The position numbers and the translations under genes were made by a program. This document shows positions 36,638-44,470 of a DNA stretch of 64,000 bases, in pieces. Each line of letters begins with the position of its first letter. Positions within the stretch are counted from its first letter, which is position 1. The stretch is from assembly GCF_039822265.1 (NCBI RefSeq), contig NZ_JBAJEX010000007.1:79206-143205 (forward strand), in the 5' to 3' direction. The stretch is from Thiobacter sp. AK1. GTDB taxonomy: Bacteria > Pseudomonadota > Gammaproteobacteria > Burkholderiales > Thiobacteraceae. The notes under the pieces were generated by a model that searched no databases, had not been told where the DNA came from, and worked only from the letters and a program-made list of their open reading frames with translations.

Positions 36638-38148
36638 CACTTCCAGCCCTCCAAGGCGCGCCGCGCCACGTCCACGTCCGAGAACGGCAACCTTTGGCCG
36701 CGGATTTCCTGATAGGTTTCGTGTCCCTTGCCAGCGATCAGCACCACGTCGCCGGGGCGTGCCTGGCGAATGGCAAAGTCGATGGCGGCGGCCCGGTCCT
36801 CGACCACGTGGTAGTTCGGGCCCATGCCTGCCACGATGTCCTCGATGATGACCATCGGGTCCTCGTTGCGCGGGTTGTCGCTCGTGACCACCACGCTGTC
36901 CGAAAGACGCGAGGCCACCTCGCCCATCATGGGACGCTTGCCGCGGTCGCGCTGCCCGCCACAACCAAAGACGCAGATGAGGCGTGCATCCACCGTGGCC
37001 GACTTGGATTCGGCGATCACCTCACGCAGCGTGCTCAAGACTTTCTCCAGCGCATCCGGCGTGTGGGCGTAATCCACCACCACCAGCGGCCGCCCCGGCA
37101 GCTCGATCTTTTGCATGCGTCCCGGCACCGGCGTCAGTCGCGCCAGGGCACCGACGATGTCCAGGAGGGGAAAACCGCTCGCCCCCAGGGTCGCCAACAC
37201 GGCCAGCAGGTTGGAGGCGTTGAACCGGCCAAGGATGGGGGATGCCACATGGGCTTCGCCCCAGGGGGTGACCACGTCGAAGGCCAAGCCGCGCGGTGAA
37301 ACCTCGAGATGCGAGGCGCGGACCTCGCCCGCCTCGAAGCCATAACCCAGCACCGGCGTGCCCGTCCGCCGGCAGCTCTGCGCAAGCTCCCGCCCAAAGG
37401 CGTCGTCCAGGTTGAGCACCGCCACCCTAAGCCCCGGCCACTTAAACAGCAGCGATTTGGCGCGGGCATAGCGTTCCATGGTGCCGTGGTAGTCCAGATG
37501 GTCGCGCGACAGATTGGTGAGCACCGCGGCCTGGAAGGCCACGCCATTGACCCGTCCCTGATCCAGGGCATGGGAAGACACTTCCATGGCCACACCCGCG
37601 ATCCCCTGTTCCACGAACGTCTTGAGCAGCTTCTGCAGGCTGACCGGATCGGGGGTGGTGTGGCTGGCCGGCGTGAGCGCGCCCGGCAGGCCATTGCCCA
37701 GGGTACCGATGATGGCGGTGGGCCGACCGCAGGTTGTCGCCGCTTGGGCGATCCAGTGAGAGCAGGACGTCTTGCCATTGGTGCCGGTGATGCCCACCAT
37801 CCACAGCTTGCGCGAGGGATGGCCATGCACCTCAGCGGCAATGAAACCCGCCTTGTAGCGCAGGCCCGCCACCGGCAGATGGGGCACGCGCCAGGCCGGA
37901 TCCCAGGCGAAACCTTCGGGTTCCCACAGCACCGCCACTGCGCCGGCGGTGATGGCCTGGGGAATGAACTGGCGACCGTCGGCCCGCTCACCCGGGTAGG
38001 CGAGGAAGACATCCCCCGGCGCGACACGGCGACTGTCGATGGCGAGCGAACGCACCGCGATGCCCAAGGCATCCAGCAGCCCGAAATCGAAGGTAAGTTG
38101 TCCGCCGCCGCCGCGCCCGGTCTCCGGCATCAGGAGTCGCCGCCTCAT
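36637..38148 (-). CDS. murE: UDP-MurNAc-L-Ala-D-Glu--meso-diaminopimelate ligase MurE
   Basis: Cytosolic Mur ligase adding the third stem residue. It has 503 residues. GITGTNGKTSCSHWIAQA is the ATP loop, TNLSRDHLDYHGTMERYARAK the central motif, and SDNPRNEDP contains the DNPR motif that marks meso-diaminopimelate rather than lysine specificity. The start overlaps the ftsI stop by ATGA. No separate murE is needed, and no MurE-MurF fusion is present. Confidence 0.97.
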   Translation of the reverse strand: MRRRLLMPETGRGGGGQLTFDFGLLDALGIAVRSLAIDSRRVAPGDVFLAYPGERADGRQFIPQAITAGAVAVLWEPEGFAWDPAWRVPHLPVAGLRYKAGFIAAEVHGHPSRKLWMVGITGTNGKTSCSHWIAQAATTCGRPTAIIGTLGNGLPGALTPASHTTPDPVSLQKLLKTFVEQGIAGVAMEVSSHALDQGRVNGVAFQAAVLTNLSRDHLDYHGTMERYARAKSLLFKWPGLRVAVLNLDDAFGRELAQSCRRTGTPVLGYGFEAGEVRASHLEVSPRGLAFDVVTPWGEAHVASPILGRFNASNLLAVLATLGASGFPLLDIVGALARLTPVPGRMQKIELPGRPLVVVDYAHTPDALEKVLSTLREVIAESKSATVDARLICVFGCGGQRDRGKRPMMGEVASRLSDSVVVTSDNPRNEDPMVIIEDIVAGMGPNYHVVEDRAAAIDFAIRQARPGDVVLIAGKGHETYQEIRGQRLPFSDVDVARRALEGWK

Positions 38149-39875
38149 GTCGACTCTCCCACCACCGGTGCGCTATCCGGCGAGAAGAAGGTGCTGCCCG
38201 GGGCATCGGGCGGCACCGACAGCATGCGCAACGCGCCGGCCATGATCTGGGCAAATACCGGGGCCGCCACCTGTCCGCCGTAGTACTGGCCCGCACTGGG
38301 CTCGTCGATCATCACCGCGACAATGAGGCGGGGATCGGAAGCCGGCGCCATGCCCACGAAGGAGGCCACATAGCGATCCTCGGCGTAGGTGCCGTTGGCG
38401 TTGAGCTTGTGGGCGGTGCCGGTCTTGCCAGCCACCCGGTAACCTGGCACCTGGGCGCGCAAAGCGGTGCCACCGGGCTGCACCACCAGTTCCAGCATGG
38501 CGCGCACAGCGCGGGCGGTGGCAGCGGAAAACACGCGCCGGCTCGCGGCGGGGCGGTCCAGTTTCAGCAAAGACAGGTCGCGCAGCTCGCCGTCGTTGGC
38601 GAACACGGTGTAGGCACGCGCTAGTTGCAAAAGACTCACCGAGATGCCGTGGCCGTAGGACATGGTGGCCTGCTCGATGGGCCGCCAGGTCTGGGGCGGG
38701 CGCACCCGGCCCGCCGCCTCACCGGGAAAACCCACCCCCGGGGGGCTGCCGAAACCGAGCTTGTGAAAGCGGTCCGCCATGTATTCCGCGGGCAGCATGA
38801 GGGCCATCTTGGCCGCGCCCACGTTGGAGGATTTCTGGATCACCTGAGCCACGGTGAGTGCACCCGCGGCATGGGCATCGCGTATGGTGGCCGGACCAAT
38901 GGTGAGATAGCCGGGCGCCGTCTGGATCACCGTATCCGGCCGCACGCGATCCGCTTCCAGGGCCATGGCAACGGTGAAGGGCTTGAGGGTGGAACCGGGC
39001 TCGAAGATGTCGGTCACCACCCGGTTGCGCATGTAGGCGGGTGGCACGTCCTTGCTGCGCCGGTTGGGGTTGTAACTGGGCTGGTTGGCCAGCGCGAGCA
39101 CTTCGCCACTGCGCGCATCCAGCACCACCACGGCACCAGCCTTGGCCCGGTTGAGGATCACCGCGTTCTGCAGCTCGCGATAGGCTAGATACTGAATGTT
39201 GCGGTCGATGGAAAGCACCACCGGTTGGCCATCCTGAGGGGCGCGAATGCTTTCCACCCCTTCGATGATGTTGCCCAAACGGTCCTTGAGCACACGCCGG
39301 CTGCCGTTGATCCCCGCGAGACGATTGTTGAAGGCGAGTTCCACGCCCTCTTGGCCGCGGTCATCCACGTCCGTGAAGCCCAAGAGATGAGCGGTCTGCT
39401 CGCCATAGGGGTAGTAGCGGCGGTACTCCCGCTGCAAAAACACGCCCGGGATGTCGAGCTTCAAGACTTGTTCTGCCTGATCCGGCGGCAGCTGACGCTT
39501 GAGATAGACGAACTCGCGGCTGTCCTCCAGTTTGCGCTTGAGGTCCGGCACGGGAAGATTGAGCAGGCGCGCAAGCTTAGCGGTCTGCTCGGCCGTGATT
39601 TCCACGTCGCGTGGACTGGCCGCCACCGATTCCACCGGCGTGCTGATGGCAAGCGGCTCGCCGTTGCGATCCAGGATGTTGCCGCGGTTGGCGTTGAGAG
39701 TGATGACGCGACTGTAGCGCGCCTCGCCTTTCTGGCGCAGGAAGTCTTTGTTCACCCCCTGCAGATAGAAAGCCCGTCCCACCAGCACGAGGAAGGACGC
39801 CACCAGCAACACGAGCAGCAGCCGCGCCCGCCACACGGGCAACCTCACCGGCAGCGTGGCGGCGGGAGCGATCAC
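38145..39875 (-). CDS. ftsI: Division-specific peptidoglycan transpeptidase FtsI (PBP3)
   Basis: Bitopic class B penicillin-binding protein, 576 residues from a GTG at 39875. One transmembrane helix (LLLVLLVASFLVLVGRAFYL) is followed by the RGNILDRNGEPLA pedestal motif. The transpeptidase domain has catalytic SxxK in EPGSTLKPF, SSNVG as the SxN motif and KTGTA. The GTG overlaps the ftsL stop (GTGA); the 94-residue longer reading covers ftsL in another frame and was rejected. Confidence 0.97.
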   Translation of the reverse strand: MIAPAATLPVRLPVWRARLLLVLLVASFLVLVGRAFYLQGVNKDFLRQKGEARYSRVITLNANRGNILDRNGEPLAISTPVESVAASPRDVEITAEQTAKLARLLNLPVPDLKRKLEDSREFVYLKRQLPPDQAEQVLKLDIPGVFLQREYRRYYPYGEQTAHLLGFTDVDDRGQEGVELAFNNRLAGINGSRRVLKDRLGNIIEGVESIRAPQDGQPVVLSIDRNIQYLAYRELQNAVILNRAKAGAVVVLDARSGEVLALANQPSYNPNRRSKDVPPAYMRNRVVTDIFEPGSTLKPFTVAMALEADRVRPDTVIQTAPGYLTIGPATIRDAHAAGALTVAQVIQKSSNVGAAKMALMLPAEYMADRFHKLGFGSPPGVGFPGEAAGRVRPPQTWRPIEQATMSYGHGISVSLLQLARAYTVFANDGELRDLSLLKLDRPAASRRVFSAATARAVRAMLELVVQPGGTALRAQVPGYRVAGKTGTAHKLNANGTYAEDRYVASFVGMAPASDPRLIVAVMIDEPSAGQYYGGQVAAPVFAQIMAGALRMLSVPPDAPGSTFFSPDSAPVVGEST

Positions 39876-40150
39876 GGCTGGCCCTCCGCAATAGGCACTA
39901 GCACGTGGATGCGCGCAGGCTCCGGCACCTTCATCTGGAGTCGCTCGCTGGCGATTTTCTCGATCCGAGCATGCATGGCCCAAGTGCTCTGTTCCAGTTG
40001 GAGCTGGCCGTATTCCGTGTTCATTTGCTTGGCCACTTCCTCGGCATGCTGGAGTTCGGCATAGAGCTTGCGCGCCTTGTGCTGCGATGTCACAACCCCC
40101 AGCGCACACACCACGACGATGGCGAGCAGGATCAGATTGAGCCGGGTCAT
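39872..40150 (-). CDS. ftsL: Cell division protein FtsL
   Basis: Small bitopic divisome protein of 92 residues that works with FtsB and FtsQ. A single transmembrane helix ([19 protein letters not shown]) is followed by a periplasmic coiled coil ([36 protein letters not shown]) and a short tail. Sequence is weakly conserved in this family, but the size, topology and place between rsmH and ftsI are decisive. It overlaps both neighbours by 4 nt. Confidence 0.93.
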   Translation of the reverse strand: MTRLNLILLAIVVVCALGVVTSQHKARKLYAELQHAEEVAKQMNTEYGQLQLEQSTWAMHARIEKIASERLQMKVPEPARIHVLVPIAEGQP

Positions 40151-41091
40151 GCCGCAAGCCCCCAGGGCGTGCGTTCCGCCACGCGCATCACGGCGCTGCG
40201 CGCGCGGGGATTGGCGTCAATCTCCTGCGCGCTGGGACGCATCGGCTTGCCCACCAGCGCAAGCCGCGGCTTGGGCAGTTGATCGGCACGGAGGGGAAGT
40301 TTGGGCAGCAGGGCGTCAGGACGCGCCTCACGCTTGAGGAAACGCTTGACGATACGGTCTTCCAGGGAGTGGAAGCTGATCACCACCAGGCGGCCACCAG
40401 GCGCGAGCAACTCCACGCACTGGGGCAGCACTAGCGAAAGCTCCTCGAGCTCCTGATTGATGAAAATCCGTATAGCCTGAAAGGTGCGCGTCGCCGGATC
40501 CTGGCCAGGTTCGCGCGTGGGCACGGCTTCAGCCACGATCGCGGCAAGCTTTCGTGTGCTGTCGATTGGCCCTCGCGCGCGCGCCGCAACAATCGCTCTT
40601 GCAACCTGTTTAGCAAACCGCTCTTCACCATAATCGGCTATCACCTCCGTCAATTCGCGTTGGTCGACTTCGGCCAGCCAATCCGCGGCTGTCCTCCCCC
40701 GGGTGGTGTCCATGCGCATGTCCAGCGGCCCATCCATGCGGAAGCTGAAACCCCGAGCCGCATCGTCGAGCTGTGGCGACGACACCCCCAGGTCCAACAG
40801 CACACCGTCCACCTTGTCCACCTGCTCGTGCCGCAACCGGTCTTTCAGTTGAGAGAAGCCCGCGTGGAGCACGGTGAAGCGCGGATCCACGATCATGCGT
40901 GCCACCTCGATCGCCTGGGGATCGCGGTCGAAGGCGATGAGACGGCCCTGCGGCCCCAGGCGGCGCAGGATTTCCCGGCTGTGTCCACCACGGCCGAAGG
41001 TGGCGTCCACATAGATGCCCTCCGGCTTGACCCGCAACGCATCCACCGCCTCCTTAAGCAGCACCGTCGCGTGCTGCGCATGCTCGCTCAC
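40147..41091 (-). CDS. rsmH: 16S rRNA (cytosine1402-N4)-methyltransferase RsmH
   Basis: SAM-dependent methyltransferase acting on 16S rRNA C1402. It has 314 residues from a GTG at 41091. [13 protein letters not shown] begins the family, [14 protein letters not shown] is the SAM loop, [34 protein letters not shown] is the catalytic segment, and the end [11 protein letters not shown] is typical. The GTG overlaps the mraZ stop. RsmI, which methylates the same base on the ribose, is encoded at 55.5-56.4 kb. Confidence 0.96.
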   Translation of the reverse strand: MSEHAQHATVLLKEAVDALRVKPEGIYVDATFGRGGHSREILRRLGPQGRLIAFDRDPQAIEVARMIVDPRFTVLHAGFSQLKDRLRHEQVDKVDGVLLDLGVSSPQLDDAARGFSFRMDGPLDMRMDTTRGRTAADWLAEVDQRELTEVIADYGEERFAKQVARAIVAARARGPIDSTRKLAAIVAEAVPTREPGQDPATRTFQAIRIFINQELEELSLVLPQCVELLAPGGRLVVISFHSLEDRIVKRFLKREARPDALLPKLPLRADQLPKPRLALVGKPMRPSAQEIDANPRARSAVMRVAERTPWGLAA

Positions 41092-41534
41092 AGGGAGAAA
41101 TTCCCCAGGTCCGGCGGCAGCACCCGATCGCCCTGAGCGAGCGCCTCCTCCAGCTGGGCGTGCCAGTTGGCCTCGCTCCACACCTCGAAATGGCTGCCCT
41201 GTCCCACCAGCATCACCTGCTTCTCAAGACCCGCGAATGCGCGCAGCACCGGCGAGATCAGTACACGTCCTGCCCCATCCATTTCCACGTCCTCGGCAAA
41301 ACCCACGAGCAGGCGCTGCAAGAGGCTGGCCTGCTTGTCGAAGCTGGGCAAGGACATGATTTTTTGCTGAATGGGTTCCCATTCGGGCTGGGGATAGAGG
41401 AGCAGACAACGATGGGGATGCGCGGTGAGCACGAGTCGCCCGCCACCTTGCAGGTGAAGAGCATCTCGATGCCGGGCCGGGACGGCGAGCCGCCCCTTGG
41501 CATCGAGACTCAGCGCGGTTGCGCCGCGAAACAT
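41088..41534 (-). CDS. mraZ: Transcriptional regulator MraZ
   Basis: DNA-binding ring-forming protein of 148 residues that represses the dcw promoter. Two SpoVT-AbrB half-domains are visible, [15 protein letters not shown] near the N-terminus and [16 protein letters not shown] in the second half. The ATG at 41534 begins [11 protein letters not shown], the family start; 42 extra residues upstream would read through its own operator. Four MraZ boxes lie upstream at 41556-41590. Confidence 0.96.
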   Translation of the reverse strand: MFRGATALSLDAKGRLAVPARHRDALHLQGGGRLVLTAHPHRCLLLYPQPEWEPIQQKIMSLPSFDKQASLLQRLLVGFAEDVEMDGAGRVLISPVLRAFAGLEKQVMLVGQGSHFEVWSEANWHAQLEEALAQGDRVLPPDLGNFSL

Positions 41535-41555
41535 CCGCTCCCCCTGGGCGCCATC

Positions 41556-41590
41556 TCCCACAATCTCCCACTTTTCTCCACTTCGGCCCA
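41556..41590 (-). promoter_or_regulatory. MraZ operator: four 10-bp-spaced boxes
   Basis: Read on the minus strand, TGGGC, TGGAG, TGGGA and TGGGA occur at exact 10-bp spacing, starting at 41590, 41580, 41570 and 41560. MraZ is known to bind such TGGG repeats. The first box abuts the -10, so binding would block transcription initiation. Confidence 0.85.
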
Positions 41591-41618
41591 CTATAGGGGA
41601 AAAAAACAGGGGGGTCAA
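41590..41618 (-). promoter_or_regulatory. Promoter of the dcw cluster (Pmra)
   Basis: Minus strand TTGACC (41618-41613), a 17-nt spacer and TATAGT (41595-41590) form a near-consensus sigma-70 promoter, 56 nt ahead of the mraZ start. Confidence 0.85.
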
Positions 41619-41831
41619 GGGAAAACGAGCCCCCGCCCAAGCATTTTTGCTTGGCGACACAAGGACTTAGCGGCGCGCTGTAGCGGCAGCCATTCGCTCG
41701 ATAAAAGAATAGGCTAGGACAATATCCTCACGCGGCTTGTACGGTTCAAGCCGTAATTACCTGATTTGCCTTGGAACTACTGCTCAGAGGAAACGGGTTG
41801 GAACCCCGGCGCGAGAAGCTGGGGAGGAAAA

Positions 41832-42353
41832 GGAAGCGGGCCGATAAGCCGGGTTCTGTCGAGGACAGTCATCTATCTGGGCGCAGCGTTACCGTTGCGC
41901 TCGAGCAACCTACCCGGGAACGACGCGAGCCACGTCATGGTTCCCCTATTTGGTCTTGCTCCGGGTGGGGTTTGGCGTGCCGTCCGTGTTACCACGTCCG
42001 CGGTGGGCTCTTACCCGGCGGGCTTGCGCCCGTCTTCTCCTGGCGGAGAACACCTTTTCACCATCGCCCGGCCCTGCCGCAACCAGCGCGGCTTCCGCTG
42101 CTCTGCTTGCTGCTCGTCTCGACACCGACCATAGCCGGCGCATCGAGCTATCGCAACCAGCGCGGCTTCCGCTGCTCTGCTTGGGGGACTTTGCCGCCCT
42201 CGCGGGCGGCAAGTCCGGGCCGTCGGCAGTCTGTTTTCTGTGCCACTTTCCATCGCCTCACGGCGTCCGGCCGTTAGCCGGCACCCTGCTCTGTGGAGCC
42301 CGGACTTTCCTCCGGCGCGAGAAACGCGCCGGCGACTGTCTGGCCTGCTTCCG
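41832..42353 (-). ncRNA. rnpB: RNase P RNA, class A, with an internal expansion
   Basis: Ribozyme of tRNA 5' maturation. On the minus strand the 5' end GGAAGCAGGCCAGACAGTCGCC pattern pairs with the 3' GGCCCGCTTCC as P1. The conserved GGAGGAAAGTCCGGGC core is at 42313-42298 and ACAGAACCCGGCTTATCG at 41859-41842. GGTGAAAAGGTG, GGTAAGAGCCCACCG, CACCCGGAGCAAGACCAAATAGGG and CCGGGTAGGTTGCT follow in canonical order. About 522 nt is long for class A; the excess is the tandem repeat at 42078-42183, in the P12 region. Several open frames here are shadows of the RNA. Confidence 0.95.
42078..42183. repeat. 74-bp tandem duplication inside rnpB
   Basis: A 32-bp sequence at 42078-42109 recurs exactly at 42152-42183, giving a 74-bp period. 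In the RNA each copy can fold as a hairpin, AGC-A-GCGG with CCGC-GCT around an AAG loop. The spacer between copies contains GCTCG/CGAGC complementarity. Confidence 0.85.
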
Positions 42354-42359
42354 CTGCTT

Positions 42360-42365
42360 AGTATA
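42360..42365 (-). promoter_or_regulatory. -10 box of rnpB
   Basis: TATACT on the minus strand ends 7 nt before the RNase P RNA 5' end at about 42353. The -35 region is poor. Confidence 0.6.
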
Positions 42366-42460
42366 CCCGGGACGCCAGCCGGTTCCCCCGGACTTGGAAA
42401 ATCCAAGGTTCAAGGATGAGCCACTTGCGCCGATAATCCGGCCTGTCACTGGAACCGCTG

Positions 42461-44428
42461 ATGCTTCTTACCCCCCATTTCCACCGCCGACTCCCCCGGG
42501 CCCTCCTCGCCCTCGCCCTCATCGCCCTGATCGAAACCGTGATCATGCTGGCGCTAGATCGCCTCCTGCCGGAGGACACCACGCCCCTGTGGCTAAACAC
42601 GGCGGCGGACGTGCTGGCGCTCACACTCTTGGCTGCTCCCATTTTCTGGTGGTTGTTCGTCCACCCCAGCCGCACCGCCCTGGAGGAGAGTGAAGAAAAC
42701 ACCCATGCCCTGCTGGATGCCATCGAGGAGTCGGCCCTGCTGTTGAGCCCCGATGGGACGGTGCTGGCCATCAACCAGACCGGCGCGCGCCGCCTGGGGC
42801 AGACGCCCCATGCCATGGTGGGCCGGCCCCTGTGGGATTTCCTGCCGCCGGACGTCAGTGCCACGCGCAGTGCGCAGCTCGGCGAAGCGGTGCGCACGGC
42901 ACGCGCCGTCGTGTTCGAGGACACCCGGGCCGGCCGCAGCTACCGCATCACCCTCCATCCCATCGCCGGCCCCCGCGGCGTGCGTCTGGTGGCCGCCTAT
43001 GCCCAGGACACCACGGAAAGCCGGCGGCTGGCCGCCATGGAGCGGCTGCTGCGCGAGGCGGACGAATACATCCTGCGCGGCGCGTCATCGCAAACCATCA
43101 TGACCTTCATCTGCGAGCAGGTGGCGCGCGAGTTTGGGTTTGCGCTCGCCTGGTTCGGGCAGCGCGAGCAGAACGGCGGCGTGCGCCTGGTGGCGGCCGC
43201 CGGCCCTGCCACCGCCTTGCGCGAAGAGCTGATGGCCATCGGCGTGCGCTGGGACGACTCCGCCACCGGGCGCGGCCCCACCGGCAGCGCCATCCGGCTT
43301 GCGCGCATGCAAATCACCCGGGTGGACGCGCCCGATTTCCGTCCCTGGGTTGCGGCGGCGCGCCAGCATGGTCTCACCAGTGCCGCGAGCCTGCCCCTGG
43401 TGATCCGCGGCGAGATCTGGGGCGCCTTCACCGTCTATGCCACGCAGCCTGAGGCCTTCGAGGATGCCCAGCTCAGGCGCGTTTTGGAGCACATCGCCGC
43501 GCGCGCCGCGGTGGCGCTGGAGGCAAGCTTCCAGCAGGAAGAGTTGCGCCTGTTGTCGACGGCGCTCGCCCGCGCGGCCAATGCCGTGTTCATCACCGAT
43601 CGTGAGGGCCGCATCCAGTGGGTGAACGAGGCCTTCAGCCGGCTGTCGGGTTACAGCGCCGCGGAAGCCATCGGCGCGACCCCGCGGCTACTCAAGTCGG
43701 GGGTGCACGATGCGGCCTATTACGAGAAGCTCTGGTCCACCATTCTCGCAGGCGAAGTCTTCACCAGCCAGACCACGGAGCGGCGCAAGGACGGCAGCCT
43801 CTATACCGTGCGCCAGATCATCACGCCGATCCGCAACGAGGAAGGGGCGATCACCCACTTCATCGCCACCCACGAGGACATTTCGGATGCGCTCGCGGCG
43901 CAGGCGCGCATCGAGCACATGGCCCATTTCGATGCCGTCACCGGCCTGCCCAACCGCAGCCTGTTCTTCGACCGGCTCAAGCAGGCCCTGGCGCGCACAC
44001 GGCGCAACGGCGAAAAGCTCGCCTTGTTCTTTCTGGATCTGGACCGTTTCAAGCCGGTGAACGACCGCTACGGCCACGCCGTGGGGGATGCGCTGCTGGC
44101 GGCGGTGGCGGAGCGGCTGACCCGCTGCGTGCGCGAGAGCGACACCGTGGCACGCATCGCCGGCGACGAATTCACCGTTCTGCTTCCCGGCATCACGGGC
44201 CGCGAGGATGCGGCGCGGGTGGCGGCGAAGATTCTTAAGGCCATCGGCGAGCCCTTCCAGGAGGGCGGGCACACCCTGCACATCGGGGCCAGCATCGGCA
44301 TCGCGCTCTTCCCCGACGATGCGGCGGACGGCGAAGCCCTCCTGCGCTGCGCCGACGATGCGATGTATCAGGCCAAGGCGGCGGGCCGCAACACCTACCG
44401 CTTCCATCGCGACGCGCCCGCAAACTGA
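42461..44428 (+). CDS. Membrane diguanylate cyclase with PAS-GAF-PAS-GGDEF domains
   Basis: Signalling protein of 655 residues. Two hydrophobic segments lie at the N-terminus. A PAS domain (LLDAIEESALLLSPDGTVLAINQTGARRLG), a GAF domain (TIMTFICEQVAREFGFALAWFGQ to ARAAVALEASF), a second PAS with PAC, and a C-terminal GGDEF domain follow. The catalytic motif is AGDEF near residues 567-571, a variant usually compatible with activity. RESD five residues before it is the c-di-GMP inhibitory RxxD site. No EAL domain is present. The ligand or redox cue is unknown. It is divergent from rnpB and convergent with ppc. Confidence 0.88.
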   Translation: MLLTPHFHRRLPRALLALALIALIETVIMLALDRLLPEDTTPLWLNTAADVLALTLLAAPIFWWLFVHPSRTALEESEENTHALLDAIEESALLLSPDGTVLAINQTGARRLGQTPHAMVGRPLWDFLPPDVSATRSAQLGEAVRTARAVVFEDTRAGRSYRITLHPIAGPRGVRLVAAYAQDTTESRRLAAMERLLREADEYILRGASSQTIMTFICEQVAREFGFALAWFGQREQNGGVRLVAAAGPATALREELMAIGVRWDDSATGRGPTGSAIRLARMQITRVDAPDFRPWVAAARQHGLTSAASLPLVIRGEIWGAFTVYATQPEAFEDAQLRRVLEHIAARAAVALEASFQQEELRLLSTALARAANAVFITDREGRIQWVNEAFSRLSGYSAAEAIGATPRLLKSGVHDAAYYEKLWSTILAGEVFTSQTTERRKDGSLYTVRQIITPIRNEEGAITHFIATHEDISDALAAQARIEHMAHFDAVTGLPNRSLFFDRLKQALARTRRNGEKLALFFLDLDRFKPVNDRYGHAVGDALLAAVAERLTRCVRESDTVARIAGDEFTVLLPGITGREDAARVAAKILKAIGEPFQEGGHTLHIGASIGIALFPDDAADGEALLRCADDAMYQAKAAGRNTYRFHRDAPAN

Positions 44429-44470
44429 GCGGGTTCCACGTCCCGCATGAGTTGCGACTTGGAACGGCGG

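Noticed and set aside
39876..40157. N-terminal extension of FtsI
   Set aside because: It covers ftsL in a different frame; the GTG at 39875 gives normal length and a GTGA overlap.
42078..42183. CRISPR-like or mobile repeat
   Set aside because: Only two copies in tandem, located inside a structural RNA, with no cas genes or transposase.
41950..42693. Long open frames across 41766-42693
   Set aside because: They overlap RNase P RNA on the opposite strand; the codons are a by-product of its GC-rich sequence.
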